Below, one piece after another: positions 23,288 to 29,293 of a stretch of DNA of 29,293 nt. Within the stretch, counting starts at the first letter, position 1; each line of letters opens with the position of its first letter. Made by a program: the position numbers and the translations under genes. Source of the stretch: CAZMCH01 sp964564735 (GTDB lineage Bacteria; Poribacteria; DTPJ01); assembly GCA_964564735.1 (NCBI GenBank), contig CAZMCH010000051.1, positions 1-29,293 of the forward strand, in the 5' to 3' direction. The notes beneath the pieces were generated by a model. It ran no database searches, was not told where the DNA came from, and was given only the letters and a program-made list of their open reading frames with translations.

Positions 23288-24316
23288 ATGTTAAAAAAAG
23301 AAAAAATATCTTTAAAATGGTCAAATTTAGCTTTTCTATTTGTTATAGTTTTCTTGATTTCTGCATCAACATCATTTGCTAGCTACACTACTGATTTAAT
23401 AGCTGGTCAGAATTATGATGTTGGTGATGTAACGGTCTGGGACGATGGCACTTATTTATATGTGAAGTATCAGACCATATTTGGTTGGTATATGTCTGCA
23501 ACACATTTACATGTTGCTACAACCTTAAAAGGAATTCCGCAAGCGAATGAAAATCCTATACCGGGAAGATTTGCTTATAAAACAAACCATAATCCTATGG
23601 TTTCGGAATTTACCTATAAAGTAAAAATACCCGGTTCGGGAATGTTGTATATTGCTACTCATGCAGATACTTGCACTAGCCTAAAAACATCCCCTTCTGG
23701 AACGGTCAATTTAAGCACTCAATTTGGGGTTAAGTTGACTGGTTGGGATAGCTACCTTAAGGTTTATGTAAATGGATTAGGTTTGAATGGATATTATGAA
23801 GGATTTTGTATAGAACCTGATAAAGGTATATTTTCAAATATATCATATACATCGGGCTTAACATCAACCTACGATCCAAGTGCAGCTATTTTGGTAACTT
23901 ATGGACAAAATCTTGATCTTGTGAATTTTATTCTCAATCAGGACCTTGTGGGTAAAAATAGCATAAGTGGCGGACAATATACATTTGGCGATGTTCAGCA
24001 AGCAATCTGGATGTTAGTTACTGGCACTTATAAAACTAATGACCCTCAGATTGGTCCCTGGTCTTCAGCTAGAGCCCAAGAAATAATAGACCTCGCAAAT
24101 ATGTATGGCGAGGGATATGTTCCTCCTCCTGGAGGTGTAATGGCTGTTATTCTATGTCCCAAATGGGATGTCTTTGGTAATGGGACATTGATTCTAGATA
24201 TGCAGAAAATTATAATAATAGTTCCTGTCCCCTATGGTGGTTGTGAAACCGCTTGGGGAAAAGGTCCTGGGTTCTCTGGTAAAAACTGGGCTATGTATTT
24301 CACATATACCCCATAA
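23288..24316 (+). CDS. Secreted protein with thioester-domain-like region
   Basis: 342 residues, ATG 23288 preceded by GGGGGT; the ATG at 23255 has no good ribosome site. A signal peptide ends near TSFA. Residues about 30-135 form a domain with LIAGQNYDVGDVTVWDDG and ATHLHVATTLKGIPQ that I have seen in other secreted bacterial proteins of unknown role. The middle has GFCIEPDKGI and, about 60 residues on, GDVQQAIWML; a Cys in FC-I/V-D/E and a Gln in T/V-Q-x-A-I-W are the residues that form the internal thioester of surface adhesins (TED/TIE domains), so a covalent-bonding surface protein is possible. The end, ETAWGKGPGFSGKNWAMYF, is a recurrent C-terminal block in exported proteins. It starts 114 bases after the precursor and is followed by a terminator. 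Confidence 0.65.
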   Translation: MLKKEKISLKWSNLAFLFVIVFLISASTSFASYTTDLIAGQNYDVGDVTVWDDGTYLYVKYQTIFGWYMSATHLHVATTLKGIPQANENPIPGRFAYKTNHNPMVSEFTYKVKIPGSGMLYIATHADTCTSLKTSPSGTVNLSTQFGVKLTGWDSYLKVYVNGLGLNGYYEGFCIEPDKGIFSNISYTSGLTSTYDPSAAILVTYGQNLDLVNFILNQDLVGKNSISGGQYTFGDVQQAIWMLVTGTYKTNDPQIGPWSSARAQEIIDLANMYGEGYVPPPGGVMAVILCPKWDVFGNGTLILDMQKIIIIVPVPYGGCETAWGKGPGFSGKNWAMYFTYTP

Positions 24317-24347
24317 TAAAATAAAGTATGTTATCTAACTTATAATT

Positions 24348-24381
24348 AAAATGGCTTTTGATGTATATCAAAAGCCATTTT
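24348..24381 (+). terminator. Intrinsic terminator after the thioester-domain-like gene
   Basis: 15-base stem AAAATGGCTTTTGAT / ATCAAAAGCCATTTT with a 4-base loop, followed by T residues. It separates this gene from the ScmC-like gene, which starts 26 bases later. Confidence 0.85.
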
Positions 24382-24406
24382 TTATATACATCACAAAGAA
24401 AGAAAA

Positions 24407-25291
24407 ATGCCTGATCAGAAATACAACAAAGGCTATAGCCTAAGATTAAGCAATAATGATGATTGGTGGATAACTTCTGATAGTGAGAATATTGGACTAA
24501 TAGATAGGCTTGCATTTATAATGAATTTAAAAGAATATCCATCAAATAAATCGGCAAAAATAATATTTGCAGAGAGTTTAGATTCTGGAATATCAAAAAT
24601 TTACAAATCCAATCAAAATATAAAAAACTGGCGATGCCTTAATTATAGTAATGTTCGAATATGGCAAAATGATTCCATAGACGATGTTATATATGAAGTA
24701 AAAGACAATCAAGAGGAAATCATAAAATATATAGTGCTGTCAAATTCCCTTCTACCAATTTATCTGCGAAATATTGATATGAAAGGATTGTCATTACATT
24801 CTGCTTTGGCTGAATACAATGGAAAAGGCATCTTATTTGCTGCCCCCGGTGGAACAGGAAAATCAACCTGTTACAATCGTCTGCCAGATTATTGGAAGCC
24901 CTTATGTGATGATGAAACATTGATTGTTCTGGATCAAAATGATACATATAGAGCGCATCCTTTCCCAACTTGGAGTGATTATCTAATGAAACGCAAGGAA
25001 AATACTTGGGATGTGCAATATTCTGTTCCACTTTCCGCAATCTTTTTTATTGAACAATCCGATCATGATGAGATAATATATATCGATAGGCGCAAATCAA
25101 CATTGTCAATTACTGGTTCAGCTAAACAAATATTGGCAATTTTCCTTCATGGCATGAAAAAAGAACAAAAGATAGATATTTCAACAAAAATGTTTAATAA
25201 CGCCTTTGATATGGCAAAAAAAATACCTGTTTTTCGCCTTCTTGTAAGCCTTAATGGGCAATTTTGGAAAGAAGTAGAAAAAGTGGTCTAG
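24407..25291 (+). CDS. ScmC/HprK-related P-loop protein of a RiPP-type cassette
   Basis: 294 residues. A Walker A motif of the HPr-kinase type, AAPGGTGKST, lies at about 144-153, after LPIYLRNIDMKGLSLHSALAEY, and a later block AHPFPTWSDYLMKRKENTWD with VPLSAIFFIEQSD follows. This order matches what I recall of ScmC, a conserved component of the SynChlorMet peptide-modification cassette; related HprK-like proteins phosphorylate lasso peptides. The true HPr kinase regulatory domain is absent. ATG 24407 has only a weak ribosome site (AAAGAAAG). It follows the precursor and the thioester-like gene and precedes mtaB by 22 bases. The usual partners ScmD (PqqD-like), ScmE and ScmF (radical SAM) are not here. 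The ScmC name is from memory of the pattern. Confidence 0.72.
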   Translation: MPDQKYNKGYSLRLSNNDDWWITSDSENIGLIDRLAFIMNLKEYPSNKSAKIIFAESLDSGISKIYKSNQNIKNWRCLNYSNVRIWQNDSIDDVIYEVKDNQEEIIKYIVLSNSLLPIYLRNIDMKGLSLHSALAEYNGKGILFAAPGGTGKSTCYNRLPDYWKPLCDDETLIVLDQNDTYRAHPFPTWSDYLMKRKENTWDVQYSVPLSAIFFIEQSDHDEIIYIDRRKSTLSITGSAKQILAIFLHGMKKEQKIDISTKMFNNAFDMAKKIPVFRLLVSLNGQFWKEVEKVV

Positions 25292-25313
25292 TAATCGGAG
25301 ATAATAATTATCA

Positions 25314-26621
25314 ATGCCAACGGTAGCTTTTGCAACTCTTGGATGCAAAGTAAATCAGTATGATACACAAGTCATGCGAGAAGCAATGAGAAGGGCAGGC
25401 TATAACATTATTGAGCCAGAAGAATCTGCTGATATATATGTCGTCAACACCTGCACAGTTACAAGTATGAGTGACAGAAAATCCCGCAACTTGATCAGGA
25501 GATTTGCATCGCTTAATCCCAATGCAACAATAGTAGTGACAGGCTGTTATGCAGAAAGACAGCCTGATAAACTCAAAAATCTTCAGAATGTTGCAATGGT
25601 GCTTTCAAATAAGGAAAAACCCTTTATTGATGGATTTCTAAGTCAATTTCTTAATGGTTCTGAAGCGTCATGTTCATTTGATATAGATGACAATTATCCA
25701 TATATTACAGGCTTTGATGGGCAGACCCGCGCTTTTGTAAAAATTGAAAATGGTTGTGATTCATTCTGCACCTATTGCATTGTTCCTTATGTTCGTGGCA
25801 GTAAAATACAAAGCAGACCTATCGCCAGCATAATCAATGAAGCACAGGCATTAGCACAGAATGGATTTAGAGAAATTGTCCTAACAGGTATACATCTTGG
25901 GGCTTATGGAAAAGAAAATCATGAAATAGGCAAATTACATGATGTAATAAGGGCTGTCCATGAAATTGGCGGAATAAAACGAATAAGGCTTAGTTCAATA
26001 GAACCGATGGATGTTACAGATGAGCTAATCAGTCAAATTGCCATACTTCCAAAATGCGCCCATCATTTTCATATATCACTCCAAAGTGGAAGCAATAGAA
26101 TACTACGACTAATGCGAAGGGGATATTCTGCAATTGAATTTGAAGAAATAATATACAAGATAAGAACAGTAATGCCTGATGTTGGTATATCAACTGATAT
26201 TATGGTTGGATTTCCCGGGGAAAGCGAATTAGACTTTATGGAAACATATAAACTTATAGAAAAAGTAAAATTCTGCAGGCTTCATGTATTCCGATATTCT
26301 CCGAGAGAGGGGACTCCAGCAGAAAAATTTCCTAATCGAATACCAGATAGAGTTTCAGATAGACGAAGCCATGAGATAATTACTCTTGGGAATCGCTTAA
26401 CAAAAGATTTTCTGTCAAAGATGATAAATCAAGATGTTGATGTTCTTATTGAAGATATAAAGGAAGGCAAAGACAACCTGTTAGCAGGATTCACCAGCAA
26501 TTACAGCCGAGTTCTTGTTACAAATGCAGAAGAAAGCCATGTAGGGCAAATAATAAAAGTCAATTTATCAGGTCTAGAGAATGACCACCTAGTTGGCTCA
26601 ATTAAAAATATTAGTCATTAA
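25314..26621 (+). CDS. mtaB: tRNA N6-threonylcarbamoyladenosine(37) methylthiotransferase MtaB
   Basis: 435 residues, the usual MtaB length. N-terminal UPF0004 domain: FATLGCKVNQYDTQ, VNTCTVT and VTGCYAERQP supply the three cysteines for the auxiliary cluster. Radical SAM domain: CDSFCTYC (CxxxCxxC) followed by IVPYVRGSKIQSRP, then LTGIHLGAYG. A C-terminal TRAM-like region ends the protein. It adds the methylthio group to t6A37 of tRNAs reading ANN codons. The GCKVNQYD opening distinguishes MtaB from MiaB and RimO. It starts 22 bases after the ScmC-like gene and may be co-transcribed, but its role is housekeeping. Confidence 0.95.
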   Translation: MPTVAFATLGCKVNQYDTQVMREAMRRAGYNIIEPEESADIYVVNTCTVTSMSDRKSRNLIRRFASLNPNATIVVTGCYAERQPDKLKNLQNVAMVLSNKEKPFIDGFLSQFLNGSEASCSFDIDDNYPYITGFDGQTRAFVKIENGCDSFCTYCIVPYVRGSKIQSRPIASIINEAQALAQNGFREIVLTGIHLGAYGKENHEIGKLHDVIRAVHEIGGIKRIRLSSIEPMDVTDELISQIAILPKCAHHFHISLQSGSNRILRLMRRGYSAIEFEEIIYKIRTVMPDVGISTDIMVGFPGESELDFMETYKLIEKVKFCRLHVFRYSPREGTPAEKFPNRIPDRVSDRRSHEIITLGNRLTKDFLSKMINQDVDVLIEDIKEGKDNLLAGFTSNYSRVLVTNAEESHVGQIIKVNLSGLENDHLVGSIKNISH

Positions 26622-26647
26622 AGAGGTATAATAAAGCCTCTTTAATG
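26616..26647. terminator. Bidirectional hairpin between mtaB and rpsT
   Basis: 11-base perfect stem CATTAAAGAGG / CCTCTTTAATG with a 10-base loop, overlapping the mtaB stop codon and 17 bases beyond the rpsT stop. No long T tract on either side. Confidence 0.65.
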
Positions 26648-26663
26648 AAATATATATATAAAA

Positions 26664-26936
26664 CTAAGCTGATGTTCCAATTTCATTTATTTTCTTTATA
26701 AGCCTAGCTTTCTTTCTTGAACCTGTATTTTTCTTTATAATGCCTTTTGTCGAAGCTGAATCAAGAACAGAAGTAGCAACTGAAAGTAATGATTTGGCGA
26801 GTTCAGCGTTACCTTGTGTTATTGCATCCTCAACTTTCTTTACTTCTGTTTTTACTTTTGATCTTACGATTAAATTTCTGACACGCTTTGTTTCATTTGA
26901 TCTAATTCTTTTTTTAGAAGATTTTAGGTTTGCCAC
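26664..26936 (-). CDS. rpsT: 30S ribosomal protein S20
   Basis: 90 residues, typical S20 length and composition: very basic, all helical, opening ANLKSSKKRIRSNETKRVRN and ending SRKKARLIKKIN. It binds 16S rRNA in the body of the small subunit. GTG start at 26936 behind GGAGG (11 bases), which puts the family N-terminus in place. A consensus promoter lies 60 to 90 bases upstream. Monocistronic, as is common for rpsT. Confidence 0.96.
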   Translation of the reverse strand: MANLKSSKKRIRSNETKRVRNLIVRSKVKTEVKKVEDAITQGNAELAKSLLSVATSVLDSASTKGIIKKNTGSRKKARLIKKINEIGTSA

Positions 26937-26995
26937 GCCTTAACATTCCTCCATTCAAATATAATAAAATAATCCAGTATTACAACTGGACTAAA

Positions 26996-27024
26996 ATGAT
27001 AGCAGAATTTGTGTTTTATGTCAA
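26996..27024 (-). promoter_or_regulatory. Sigma-70-type promoter of rpsT
   Basis: Minus strand TTGACA (27019-27024), 17-base spacer, TATCAT (26996-27001). Good consensus and spacing. A small hairpin CCAGT/ACTGG (26974-26989) lies in the leader. Confidence 0.75.
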
Positions 27025-27072
27025 CAGTTTTTCTTTGAGCGATTTGGGTCTAATTTGTCTAATTTCGAATAT

Positions 27073-27100
27073 TTGACTTATTTTTTTGGTATGTTATAAT
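27073..27100 (+). promoter_or_regulatory. Promoter of the sensor kinase gene
   Basis: TTGACT (27073-27078), 16 bases, TATAAT (27095-27100), about 100 bases before ATG 27205. Divergent from the rpsT promoter. Confidence 0.6.
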
Positions 27101-27204
27101 ATAATGCGAAAATAATGAGTCCACGTATCTCGCAAGGAAAAAAACTATAAATATTAAAGAAACCCTATTGAATAGTTCTAATTAGACAAGTAATGGTGTT
27201 CAGC

Positions 27205-29293
27205 ATGGGAATACGACATAAATTAAATATATTGATGATATTGACAGCAATTGTTCCCTTGCTTATCGCATTATTAATAACCCATTCTGTCAGTATATCT
27301 CAACGCAGGGAAATTATAGGCAATACTTTTAAGCAACTATCAGAAAAGGCTCGGGATAGTATTGTTATGATGCTAAAACAGGATATAGAATCCGTCCAAC
27401 AATTATCTGTATTTCCAGCAATAATAGAATTTCTTAAAACAAATAATTCAAGATTCGGTCCTTTTGATATGACAAAAGTAAATGTTATAGATAATCAATG
27501 GAAAAATCTCACAATGGATGACCCAATAATAAAACAGGTTTTGGATAATGAACTTTCAACAACGTTAAAAGCTTTTAAAATAGTAGAAGGTTCTTTTGGT
27601 GAGGTTCTTGTTACAGATTCTGATGGAAGGCTTGTCGCTGCGACAAATAAGACAACTGATTATTGGCAAGCAGACGAGGAATGGTGGCAAAAAGCTTATC
27701 AAATGGGAAAAGGTCAAACATATTTGAGTAAATTTGGCTATGATGAGAGTGCAAAAGTTCATTCGCTTGATATATGTGTTCCAGTTTTGACCAATGAACC
27801 ACCATATAGAGTTATTGGTATTATAAAGGGAGTTTTGGATATAACACATCTATTTGATGCAATAGAAAATTTAGATGTCGGCGTTGGGAGTAATGCTGGT
27901 TTGCTTTCGGAAGGAGGCAAGATTCTTACATCGCGGAATGAGGTTCCTCTTAGAGGCTATACAAATAGAACACTGATCCCAAATCAAAAACTTGGTGATT
28001 CTGGGTGGTTTCTTGCAAAGGGCGAAAATGATCCTGATATGCTTGTTGGATTTGCCAGAATAGCCATGAGAACACCCAAACTTAGCTTTGATACCGCTTG
28101 GTCTGTTATTACATACCAACCTGCTTCATACGCCTTTGCTCCAGTAAAAAAAATGATATGGATGGTCACTGTGCCGGGTCTTGGATTAATATTACTCACA
28201 TTCATTGTTGGACTTTATATTGCTCAAAAAGTCTTTATATCGCCTTTACATCAACTCACACAGGGAGTAAAACTGCTACCTTTAAGCGATATGAGGCAAA
28301 AAGTGCTGATAAATTCTAGAGATGAAATCGGGCAATTGGCTGAGTCTTTTAACCAAATGGCATCGATACTTGATATAAGATCATCGCTTGATAAACTAGC
28401 AATGAATATGCTTTCTAATCTTAACTTAGCTGATATACTTGATAGCGTAGTTGAAAATTTGAGAACTTTATTTGGCGCCGATACAGCAACCATATGGCTA
28501 ACAAGCGATAAAAATGTTTATTCACAATCTATACAAAACAAATTATCAATAAATAGTGGTAGAGGCGAACTCTATCTCTCTGCAAAATCATGTATACAAG
28601 ATGAATTAGATTGTTTAAAAAATGCTGATAATATTTTATGGATAAGCCAAGTAGCAGAGAAAAATGAACCTTCACTAAAAAATGACTTTCTAAGACGAAA
28701 GGGCTTCAGTTCAGCAGTATCAACAGTAGGATATCCACTTTTGATTAGAGATGAGTTTCTAGGAGTTATTGCTCTTTTTAATTGTAATAAAATATCTTTT
28801 GAGGAATTTAGAATACTTGGGTCTTTTGCTGATAGGACTGCAATGGCAGTTCAAAATGCCAGACTTCACTTAGAAATCACCGAGTTAAATCAAAATCTTG
28901 AGCAAAAAGTATTGGCGAGAACACAGGAATTAGAATTAGCTAATATTAAACTGAAAAAAGCAGATCGTATGAAAAGCGAGTTTTTGGCTAATATGTCGCA
29001 TGAACTTAGGACACCTTTAAATGCTATAATAGGGTTTGCTGAGATACTTAGAGATGGTATATGTGGAGAATTAAACGAGGATCAAAGATCAGCGGTTCTT
29101 GATATTCATGAAAGCGGTAGGCATCTACTACAGATGATCAATGATATACTTGATCTGTCAAAAGTTGAAGCAGGTAAAATGGAAATTCAACCAGAGGAAT
29201 TCTCTTTTGGAACTGCAATAAATGAAATCTATTCTATTGTTAAGGATATGGTTCATAAAAAAGGACTTGATTTTCACCTTTCAATCGCTGATA
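27205..29293 (+). CDS. Membrane sensor histidine kinase (dCache-HAMP-GAF-HisKA), 5' part
   Basis: Open to the window edge: 696 codons are visible and the ATP-binding domain is cut off. Order: transmembrane helix 1 (about 10-28), a periplasmic dCache-like sensor of roughly 280 residues (with VLVTDSDGRLVAATNKT and YEWWQKAY-like pattern DEEWWQKAYQMGKGQTY), transmembrane helix 2 (about 318-340), HAMP (SPLHQLTQGV... RDEIGQLAESFNQMA), a GAF domain (about 395-550), a coiled coil, then HisKA with MSHELRTPLNAIIGFAE, phospho-accepting His599. It senses an extracellular small molecule and autophosphorylates; a receiver domain or response regulator probably lies beyond the edge. ATG 27205 is used; an in-frame ATG at 27193 is also possible. 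No strong ribosome site before either. Confidence 0.88.
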   Translation, partial: MGIRHKLNILMILTAIVPLLIALLITHSVSISQRREIIGNTFKQLSEKARDSIVMMLKQDIESVQQLSVFPAIIEFLKTNNSRFGPFDMTKVNVIDNQWKNLTMDDPIIKQVLDNELSTTLKAFKIVEGSFGEVLVTDSDGRLVAATNKTTDYWQADEEWWQKAYQMGKGQTYLSKFGYDESAKVHSLDICVPVLTNEPPYRVIGIIKGVLDITHLFDAIENLDVGVGSNAGLLSEGGKILTSRNEVPLRGYTNRTLIPNQKLGDSGWFLAKGENDPDMLVGFARIAMRTPKLSFDTAWSVITYQPASYAFAPVKKMIWMVTVPGLGLILLTFIVGLYIAQKVFISPLHQLTQGVKLLPLSDMRQKVLINSRDEIGQLAESFNQMASILDIRSSLDKLAMNMLSNLNLADILDSVVENLRTLFGADTATIWLTSDKNVYSQSIQNKLSINSGRGELYLSAKSCIQDELDCLKNADNILWISQVAEKNEPSLKNDFLRRKGFSSAVSTVGYPLLIRDEFLGVIALFNCNKISFEEFRILGSFADRTAMAVQNARLHLEITELNQNLEQKVLARTQELELANIKLKKADRMKSEFLANMSHELRTPLNAIIGFAEILRDGICGELNEDQRSAVLDIHESGRHLLQMINDILDLSKVEAGKMEIQPEEFSFGTAINEIYSIVKDMVHKKGLDFHLSIAD

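Noticed and set aside
25314..26621. Radical SAM protein next to the RiPP-like cassette as its maturase
   Set aside because: All motifs are those of MtaB, a housekeeping tRNA-modifying enzyme, so the position is best explained by chance.
1..29293. tRNA, rRNA genes or CRISPR arrays
   Set aside because: None seen on either strand; no repeated units with regular spacers.

Overview
The window is an AT-rich chromosomal segment of an uncultured Gram-negative bacterium. The Gram-negative assignment rests on ExbB/ExbD-type inner-membrane proteins, a TssK-like protein and many secreted proteins. A glycyl radical enzyme with intact radical and thiyl residues points to at least part-time anaerobic life. 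The mix of UroD-like methyltransferase, DUF6785-type membrane protein, secreted sugar-dehydrogenase propeller and beta-hydroxyacid dehydrogenase recalls Poribacteria and neighbouring environmental lineages; that is an impression from gene content, not a proven placement. Housekeeping genes (rsmB, mtaB, rpsT) are spread among the accessory ones, so this is chromosome, not plasmid or phage.

Layout. 1-1130: end of an ExbB/TolQ-type gene and two exbD genes, both with TTG starts. 1131-4058: a TssK-like type VI baseplate protein with no other T6SS gene in view, then a CapA-like protein whose metal-binding motifs look degraded. 4045-6646 (minus): rsmB and an MFS transporter. 6647-7562: non-coding, with a decayed IS481-type transposase. 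7563-9941: zinc-ribbon thioredoxin, ABC permease and ABC ATPase in one operon. 10053-12215: glycyl radical enzyme. 12300-14847 (minus): histidine phosphatase and DUF6785-like membrane protein. 14935-18262 (minus): four tandem paralogous secreted proteins of unknown function, with 5' UTR hairpins and related terminators, and a 27-codon remnant of a fifth. 18497-19696 (minus): secreted sugar-dehydrogenase propeller carrying the same short C-terminal tail as the four paralogs. 19858-21813 (minus): UroD-family protein and beta-HAD dehydrogenase. 21983-22348: small membrane protein. 22358-22495: non-coding element with terminal inverted repeats and flanking direct repeats. 22946-25291: candidate RiPP precursor, secreted thioester-domain-like protein and ScmC/HprK-like protein. 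25314-26936: mtaB, and rpsT on the opposite strand. 27205 to the end: hybrid sensor kinase N-terminal part, cut by the window edge.

Two loci stand out. The first is 14935-19696: the four paralogs, the unrelated sugar dehydrogenase and an orphan 27-codon ORF all end in a tail of the form G/D-K-x4-W-G/S/D-x-I/V/M-K. Two of the genes are driven by a 153-base leader that is nearly identical although the coding regions have diverged. This looks like a co-regulated set of abundant exported proteins sharing a C-terminal targeting or anchoring signal. The second is 22946-25291, a minimal RiPP-like cassette: a YxxPxL-type leader followed by a cysteine-repeat core, next to a ScmC-type HprK-related protein and a surface protein, without the radical SAM and PqqD partners expected nearby.
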